Shown piece by piece: positions 59,909-64,000 of a stretch of 64,000 nt of DNA. The notes below the pieces were generated by a model. It was not told where the DNA came from and made no database searches. It was given only the letters and a program-made list of their open reading frames with translations. Positions within the stretch are counted from its first letter, which is position 1. Each line of letters opens with the position of its first letter. The DNA comes from Hyphomicrobiales bacterium (GTDB lineage: Bacteria; Pseudomonadota; Alphaproteobacteria; Rhizobiales; Rhizobiaceae): positions 173,222 to 237,221 of the forward strand of contig UCJA01000001.1 in the NCBI GenBank assembly GCA_900472675.1. The letters run 5' to 3'. Position numbers and translations under genes: made by a program.

Positions 59909-61143
59909 TCGGAGAGGGTGCTTTCGTACCAGGCCACCAGCAGCTTGCGCTCCTGGGGCGAGATGGAGGTGACATTGCCGGGCGGCATGGCGTGGCTGCG
60001 GCCGGCCTGGATGTAGATCTCCCGGGCGTGACTGGCAATCTGCGCGTCGGTTTCCAGCATCACGTTCTTCGGCGTGAAATGTATGCCCTCATAGACCGGT
60101 TCGGCCGCATGGCACATGGAACAGCGGCCCTGGACGATGTCGCGAGCGGCGCCGAAATGGCTGTTGGCGGCAAACCGCTGGCTCATCGCGGTGGTCGGGG
60201 GGCCGAGCGCCGCATCCGTTTCGCCGGTCAGCATCTTCGGCGCGGTCGACAGCCAGATGATGACGATGAACAGGATGACCGTGACCAGCCAGGTCCAGGT
60301 GGGCTTACCCTTCCTGGCATGCGTAGTGTTGAACCAGTGGCGGATGGTGACACCCATCAGGAAGACGAGCGCCGCGATCACCCAGTTGAAGGTGGTGGCA
60401 AAGGCCAGTGGATAGTGGTTCGACAGCATGAAGAAGATGACCGGCAGGGTCAGGTAGTTGTTGTGCAGCGAGCGCTGCTTGGCGATGACGCCGTATTTCG
60501 GATCCGGCTTGCGGCCGGCGATCAGGTCCGCCACGACGATCTTCTGGTTGGGAATGATGATCATGAAGACATTGGCCGACATGATGGTGGCCGTAAACGC
60601 ACCCAGATGCAGGAAGGCGGCGCGGCCGGTAAACACCTGCGTATAGCCCCAGGCCATGGCGACCAGCACGATGTAGAGCACCGCCATCAGGCCCCAGGTG
60701 TTGCGGCCGATCGGCGATTTGCAGAGCTGGTCGTAGACGAGCCATCCGAAGGCGAGCGAGCCGAGCGAGATCAGGATCGCCTGCCAGGGCGCCAGGTCCA
60801 TCACCGAGCGGTCGACCAGGAAGAGGTCGGCGCCGCCGTAATAGACGATGCAGAGCATCAGGAAGCCGGACAGCCAGGTGAAATAGCTTTCGTATTTGAA
60901 CCAGGTGAGGTGCTGAGGCATCTGGGACGGGGCGACCAGGTATTTCTGGATGTGGTAGAAGCCGCCGCCGTGCACCTGCCATTCCTCGCCCGAGGCGCCG
61001 GCCGGCAGGTGGGGACGCTTCACCAGGCCAAGATCAAGCGCGATGAAATAGAAGGACGAGCCGATCCAGGCCACGGCGGTGATGACGTGGAACCAGCGGG
61101 CGGCGAAGCTCAGCCACTCCCAGGCGACGGCGTATTCATACAT
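59905..61143 (-). CDS. puuD: Membrane urate hydroxylase with C-terminal cytochrome c
   Basis: A 412-residue protein with about eight membrane helices (DUF989 region; starts MYEYAVAWEWLSFAARWFHVITAVAWIGSSFYFIALD) and a C-terminal cytochrome c domain with heme site CSMCH (about residue 355). PuuD oxidises urate to 5-hydroxyisourate and feeds electrons to the respiratory chain; it replaces cofactor-free uricase in many alphaproteobacteria. It is the first gene of the puuD-guaD unit. UraH and UraD on the opposite strand act next in the pathway. Confidence 0.92.
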   Translation of the reverse strand: MYEYAVAWEWLSFAARWFHVITAVAWIGSSFYFIALDLGLVKRPHLPAGASGEEWQVHGGGFYHIQKYLVAPSQMPQHLTWFKYESYFTWLSGFLMLCIVYYGGADLFLVDRSVMDLAPWQAILISLGSLAFGWLVYDQLCKSPIGRNTWGLMAVLYIVLVAMAWGYTQVFTGRAAFLHLGAFTATIMSANVFMIIIPNQKIVVADLIAGRKPDPKYGVIAKQRSLHNNYLTLPVIFFMLSNHYPLAFATTFNWVIAALVFLMGVTIRHWFNTTHARKGKPTWTWLVTVILFIVIIWLSTAPKMLTGETDAALGPPTTAMSQRFAANSHFGAARDIVQGRCSMCHAAEPVYEGIHFTPKNVMLETDAQIASHAREIYIQAGRSHAMPPGNVTSISPQERKLLVAWYESTLSE

Positions 61144-61224
61144 TCAGTGTCCCCCTGATCGTGTCACGCGGCACTGTGCGAAAAAAAGCGTGATGTGCCA
61201 AGACACCTTCCGCGCCCGCAATTT

Positions 61225-61242
61225 TGTTCCCACAGGGGAACA
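61225..61242. promoter_or_regulatory. Inverted repeat upstream of puuD
   Basis: TGTTCCC-ACAG-GGGAACA, perfect 7-base arms, 82 bases upstream of the puuD start. It is a good candidate operator for a purine-responsive regulator; the regulator is unknown. Confidence 0.5.
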
Positions 61243-61432
61243 CACACCGGGATGGGAAGTTAACGCTGTCGCAGGACATCCCGCGCCAAAGCATCCAAAT
61301 TGTGCGCGCTTAAAAAATAGGCTCAGCTCGCGAACGCGACTCACCTATCATTTCCCTTGCAAGATGCCCGGCGAAGCCCGGTTTTGCGTCGTAGCTCGCC
61401 GGTGATGATCATCATCAACGGAGAAATAGCCA

Positions 61433-61780
61433 ATGCGTGGTATTCGGACATGCGTTCTCATGGCATATGTATCCTGCATCCCCGTTAAACCCGCTGCAGC
61501 CCACGAGGCGATCAGCGGTTTCAAGTATGACGGCTTCTGTTGCAACGGCGACAACCACACCGGCGATTGCCAGATGATTTCGACCCGCAACGTGCGGGTG
61601 GTCCAGGGCGGCTATGAGATCATCATTGGGCCGGGCGATCACCGGCTGATCACCCGCCGCCATGATTTTGTGGTGGGTCAGAGCGAAGCGCGCCGCTCGG
61701 AGGACAGCGAGTATCACCTCTGTCTTTATCCCAACGAGGATACGCTGCGCTGTTTCTACGCGCCCGACATGAGCTACTGA
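61433..61780 (+). CDS. Small exported cysteine-containing protein (115 aa)
   Basis: Signal-like start MRGIRTCVLMAYVSCIPVKPAAAHEA, cleavage likely after AAA near residue 23. The mature part has paired Cys (DGFCCNGDN, GDCQMIS, HLCLY, LRCFY) that could form disulfides, and a beta-like stretch GGYEIIIGPGDHRLITRRHDFVVG. GGAG precedes the ATG at 10-13 bases. I have no firm family name for it. It is divergent from puuD and converges on the LysR gene 17 bases away. Confidence 0.72.
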   Translation: MRGIRTCVLMAYVSCIPVKPAAAHEAISGFKYDGFCCNGDNHTGDCQMISTRNVRVVQGGYEIIIGPGDHRLITRRHDFVVGQSEARRSEDSEYHLCLYPNEDTLRCFYAPDMSY

Positions 61781-61797
61781 GAGCCAGAGCCAGGACC

Positions 61798-62703
61798 TTA
61801 TCGCGACGTCTGCCAGGGCCTGGCCATGGCGGCGACCAGCCAGCTGCGAAAGGCCCTGATCTTGGGCACGTTGCGGCGGCTTTCGGGATAGACCAGCCAG
61901 TAGTCGCTGCCGTCGTCGGCAACGACGTCGAAGGGCTGCACGAGGCGACCGAGCGCCACGTCGTCGGTGTAGAACTCTGGCATGAGGATGGCGACGCCCT
62001 GGCCTGCCACGGCTGCGGCCGCCTCGAAGGCCTGCGCGCCGAAACGGCTGCTCTGGCGGCCGCTGAGGTCCACGTCCGGCACTCCGGCTGCCGCAAACCA
62101 GATCAGCCACCAGGGATCTGCCGGATCGATCAGCCGCAGCTTCAGCAGGTCGGCGGGCTGGTTTATGCCGCCGACGGTGTCGGCAAGGTCCGGGCTCAGC
62201 ATGGGCGTGAAATGGTTCTTCACCAGCAGGTCTGCGGTGAGCCCCGGCCATTTGCCCTTGCCGCTGCGGATCGCCACATCCGCCTCGATGCGGGAAAAAT
62301 CGACGACCTCCTGCGAGGTTTCGAGCCTGACCGCAATGCCTGGGTTCTCCAGCTGGAAGGTTCCGATATGGCGGGCAAGCCAGCGCGCGGCGAAGGTTGC
62401 CGTCGAATGGATCACCAGCGTGCCATCGGCTGTGTCCTTGAGGCTGGCGATCGCGTCGCCCATCAGCGCGAAGGCCTCGCTGAGCCTTGGCGCCAGGCGT
62501 TCGCCGGCAGGCGTCAAAGTGACCTGTCGCGGGCGGCGCAGGAAAAGCGGTTCCCCCAGCGTGTCCTCCAGCAGCTTCACCTGATAGCTGACCGCCGTCT
62601 GGGTGAGCCCAAGCTCCTCGCCGGCCTTTGTGAAACTCATCAGCCTTGCGGCCGCCTCGAATACGCGAAGCGCATTCAGTGGAAACTGTCGCGACATCTT
62701 CAT
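61798..62703 (-). CDS. LysR-family regulator (GcvA-like)
   Basis: A 301-residue LysR-type regulator: HTH near residues 8-65 (FPLNALRVFEAAARLMSFTKAGEELGLTQTAVSYQVKLLEDTLGEPLFLRR), then a periplasmic-binding-type effector domain with WLARHIGTFQLENPGIAVRLETS and VAIRSGKGKWPGL, the GcvA-like subgroup. Location between puuD and xdhC suggests a role in purine catabolism, but its target may be only the adjacent small gene. An inverted repeat lies in its divergent region. Confidence 0.9.
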   Translation of the reverse strand: MKMSRQFPLNALRVFEAAARLMSFTKAGEELGLTQTAVSYQVKLLEDTLGEPLFLRRPRQVTLTPAGERLAPRLSEAFALMGDAIASLKDTADGTLVIHSTATFAARWLARHIGTFQLENPGIAVRLETSQEVVDFSRIEADVAIRSGKGKWPGLTADLLVKNHFTPMLSPDLADTVGGINQPADLLKLRLIDPADPWWLIWFAAAGVPDVDLSGRQSSRFGAQAFEAAAAVAGQGVAILMPEFYTDDVALGRLVQPFDVVADDGSDYWLVYPESRRNVPKIRAFRSWLVAAMARPWQTSR

Positions 62704-62786
62704 GCATCAGCTCTCTTGATCTATCGCCCTTGCGTTTCGATTGGATCACGCGGTGCAACGAGCGCAGGATAGCGCCAGATCATCAC

Positions 62787-62801
62787 AAGGCATACTGCCT
62801 T
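62787..62801. promoter_or_regulatory. Inverted repeat in the LysR divergent region
   Basis: AAGGCA-TAC-TGCCTT, perfect 6-base arms, 84 bases upstream of the LysR start and 20 bases before the small plus-strand gene. It could be a LysR binding half or an operator of that gene. Confidence 0.4.
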
Positions 62802-62820
62802 ATCGTTCTGGAGTTGCACA

Positions 62821-63051
62821 ATGTTTACGACCCTGCGCCAACCGGCTTTCAGGTTGCTTCCGGCTGTCCCGCTGTTGAACTGGCTTCGTCTCAAGCGCCC
62901 GACCCATCAAAACAGACTGGATCCGCAAGAGATGAGCGAGTCGCTGAAGCGCGACCTCGGGCTGATCGACGGACGGAGCAGACGCGGGGCGCCGAACGAT
63001 GATGGGGCGCGCGCGGTGATGCGCCTCATCCGGTCTCAGCCCGGTCTCTGA
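62821..63051 (+). CDS. Small DUF1127-like protein (76 aa)
   Basis: A 76-residue basic protein: MFTTLRQPAFRLLPAVPLLNWLRLKRP, then QEMSESLKRDLGLIDGRSRR, close to the LxRDIGL core of DUF1127 (YjiS-like) proteins of rhizobia, which have been linked to RNA and phosphate physiology. GGAG lies 8 bases before the ATG. Divergent from the LysR gene, it is a likely target. Its last 26 bases overlap the end of xdhC on the other strand. Confidence 0.68.
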   Translation: MFTTLRQPAFRLLPAVPLLNWLRLKRPTHQNRLDPQEMSESLKRDLGLIDGRSRRGAPNDDGARAVMRLIRSQPGL

Positions 63052-63871
63052 CCGAGGCGTGGCTCGTTTCCCTCGCCGCGAAGGTGACCAGGAGTTCGGA
63101 GGCGACCATCGCGGCAATGACCTCCGGTCGCTTGTCGCGCACCTGCGTGCCGCCGACCGGAAGCACGAGTCGCTTCATCAGCGTCTCCGCTTCGCCCGGG
63201 GCATCCTCCTGACGGGCCAGCCAATGGGAAAAGGTGGCGCGCTTGGTGGCCGAGCCGATCATGCCGACATAGGCGAGGTCGGTGCGGGCCAGGGCTTTTT
63301 CGGCAATCAGGAAATCCAGCGCGTGATCATGGGTGAGGATGAGGACTGCACCGCCCGGCGGGATCGTCTCCACTTCGCGTTCCGGCATGGGTGTGAGCCT
63401 CGTCGTGAGCTCGGGCGGCAGGTCCTCGAGCGCCTCGGCCCGGGTTTCCACCAGCGTCACGGCAAAGGGCAGGGGTGCTAAGGCCCGCGCCAGTGCATGG
63501 CCCACATGGCCGGCGCCAAACAGCACGACGGACGGTCGCGCCGCGTCCGCCTGCCGCATCCGCTCCTCCAGCCCCGCGGCCAAGGCCGGGGTCATGGGGT
63601 GGAAGGAGAGCGAAGTGCGGCCGCCGCAGCACTGGCCGATTTCGGGGCCGAGCGGAATATCCATCGTGGCCTTGCCGCCGGAGCCATCCAGCAGCGCGCG
63701 GGCATTGTCGATCGCCATGTACTCGAGCTGGCCGCCGCCGATGGTGCCCCAGAGAGCATTTTGGGCCACCAGCATGACCGTGCCCGCCTCGCGCGGCGTC
63801 GAGCCCCGGGCTTCGACGATCTCCACCATCACGCAGGCCGGATGGGCAGCCAGGAAGGCGCTCAGCCGCAT
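63026..63871 (-). CDS. xdhC: Xanthine dehydrogenase accessory protein XdhC
   Basis: A 281-residue chaperone that inserts sulfurated molybdenum cofactor into xanthine dehydrogenase. Motifs: the N-terminal VEIVEARGSTPREAGTVMLV, GTIGGGQLEYMAIDNA, PEIGQCCGGRTSLSF with the conserved Cys pair, then a Rossmann domain VVLFGAGHVGHALARAL and YVGMIGSATKRATF. The xdhAB genes are expected beyond the window edge; the 129 bases after the start hold no convincing gene. It completes the guanine-xanthine-urate route of the region. Confidence 0.92.
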   Translation of the reverse strand: MRLSAFLAAHPACVMVEIVEARGSTPREAGTVMLVAQNALWGTIGGGQLEYMAIDNARALLDGSGGKATMDIPLGPEIGQCCGGRTSLSFHPMTPALAAGLEERMRQADAARPSVVLFGAGHVGHALARALAPLPFAVTLVETRAEALEDLPPELTTRLTPMPEREVETIPPGGAVLILTHDHALDFLIAEKALARTDLAYVGMIGSATKRATFSHWLARQEDAPGEAETLMKRLVLPVGGTQVRDKRPEVIAAMVASELLVTFAARETSHASVRDRAETG

Positions 63872-64000
63872 GGCTGCACCTGGGGCAGCGTGTCCCGCTC
63901 TCTCTCACTATCCATCTGCACGTGTTCGGCTCTCCCGCAGGTCAAGGCGTCGACCAAGATGGACGAAGTGGCGAGACGGGGCAAGCATGGGGGGTGGGGG

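Noticed and set aside
58466..60016. Plus-strand open frame over guaD
   Set aside because: Shadow of guaD and the remnant region; no family features.
63872..64000. Short ORF upstream of xdhC on the minus strand
   Set aside because: Only about 17-26 codons with no support; could be the end of nothing recognisable.

Overview
The window is high-GC chromosomal DNA from an alphaproteobacterium, most likely of the Rhizobiales/Rhizobiaceae. The evidence is the gene content: a four-cysteine Fe-S photolyase with the cysteine spacing of Agrobacterium PhrB, a BacA/SbmA-like ABC transporter fused to its ATPase, a chemotaxis receptor ending in NWEEF, a PuuD-type urate hydroxylase, and an MttB-like methyltransferase without pyrrolysine. 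Genes are dense, many start and stop codons overlap, and no transposase, integrase or CRISPR array was seen.

Layout. 0-9.3 kb: plus-strand exopolysaccharide operon (gmd end, fcl, WcaI-like transferase, Wzx flippase, three more glycosyltransferases, Wzy-like polymerase, WcaF-like acetyltransferase) that should make and assemble a fucose-containing polymer. 9.3-10.9 kb: a compact minus-strand set of two tiny ORFs and an SGNH hydrolase, phage-like in style. 11-16.4 kb: kefF-kefC, a KpsC/KpsS-like capsule protein, an unknown gene. 16.5-18.6 kb: RNase HI, then a lower-GC pair (DUF5343-like plus Swt1-type HEPN) against tRNA-Arg(CCG). 18.7-25.7 kb: FeS photolyase, a J-domain protein, the transglutaminase / alpha-E / circularly permuted ATP-grasp operon, an EamA exporter. 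25.9-29.7 kb: three-subunit membrane GMC dehydrogenase with triheme cytochrome c. 29.8-45 kb: GFA protein, RhlE-like helicase, BclA-like ABC protein, MttB homologue, a 1223-residue hybrid kinase, FMN reductase, a split and divergent mnmD/mnmC pair, DUF1045, a lipoprotein. 45-46.8 kb: AraC regulator with azlCD.

46.9-63.9 kb is a purine catabolism region: puuE, uraD, allA, uraH on plus; guaD, puuD, xdhC on minus, with a LysR regulator. Together they would take guanine and xanthine through urate, hydroxyisourate, OHCU and allantoin towards ureidoglycolate and glyoxylate. Two toxin-antitoxin derived insertions sit in it. The larger is a tandem array of four MNT-HEPN (MntA/HepT-type) modules between uraD and allA. 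Three modules are intact, each with its own promoter inside a shared repeat, and the first is decayed. The smaller is a frameshifted HigA-like/DUF1508 composite with a possible HigB remnant, bracketed by a 35-bp duplication of the guaD 3' end.

The best candidates for something undescribed are the MNT-HEPN array, whose repeats and patchy identity suggest ongoing recombination or gene conversion, and the DUF5343-HEPN pair beside the tRNA. All functional calls are from reading the sequence; no database search was run.
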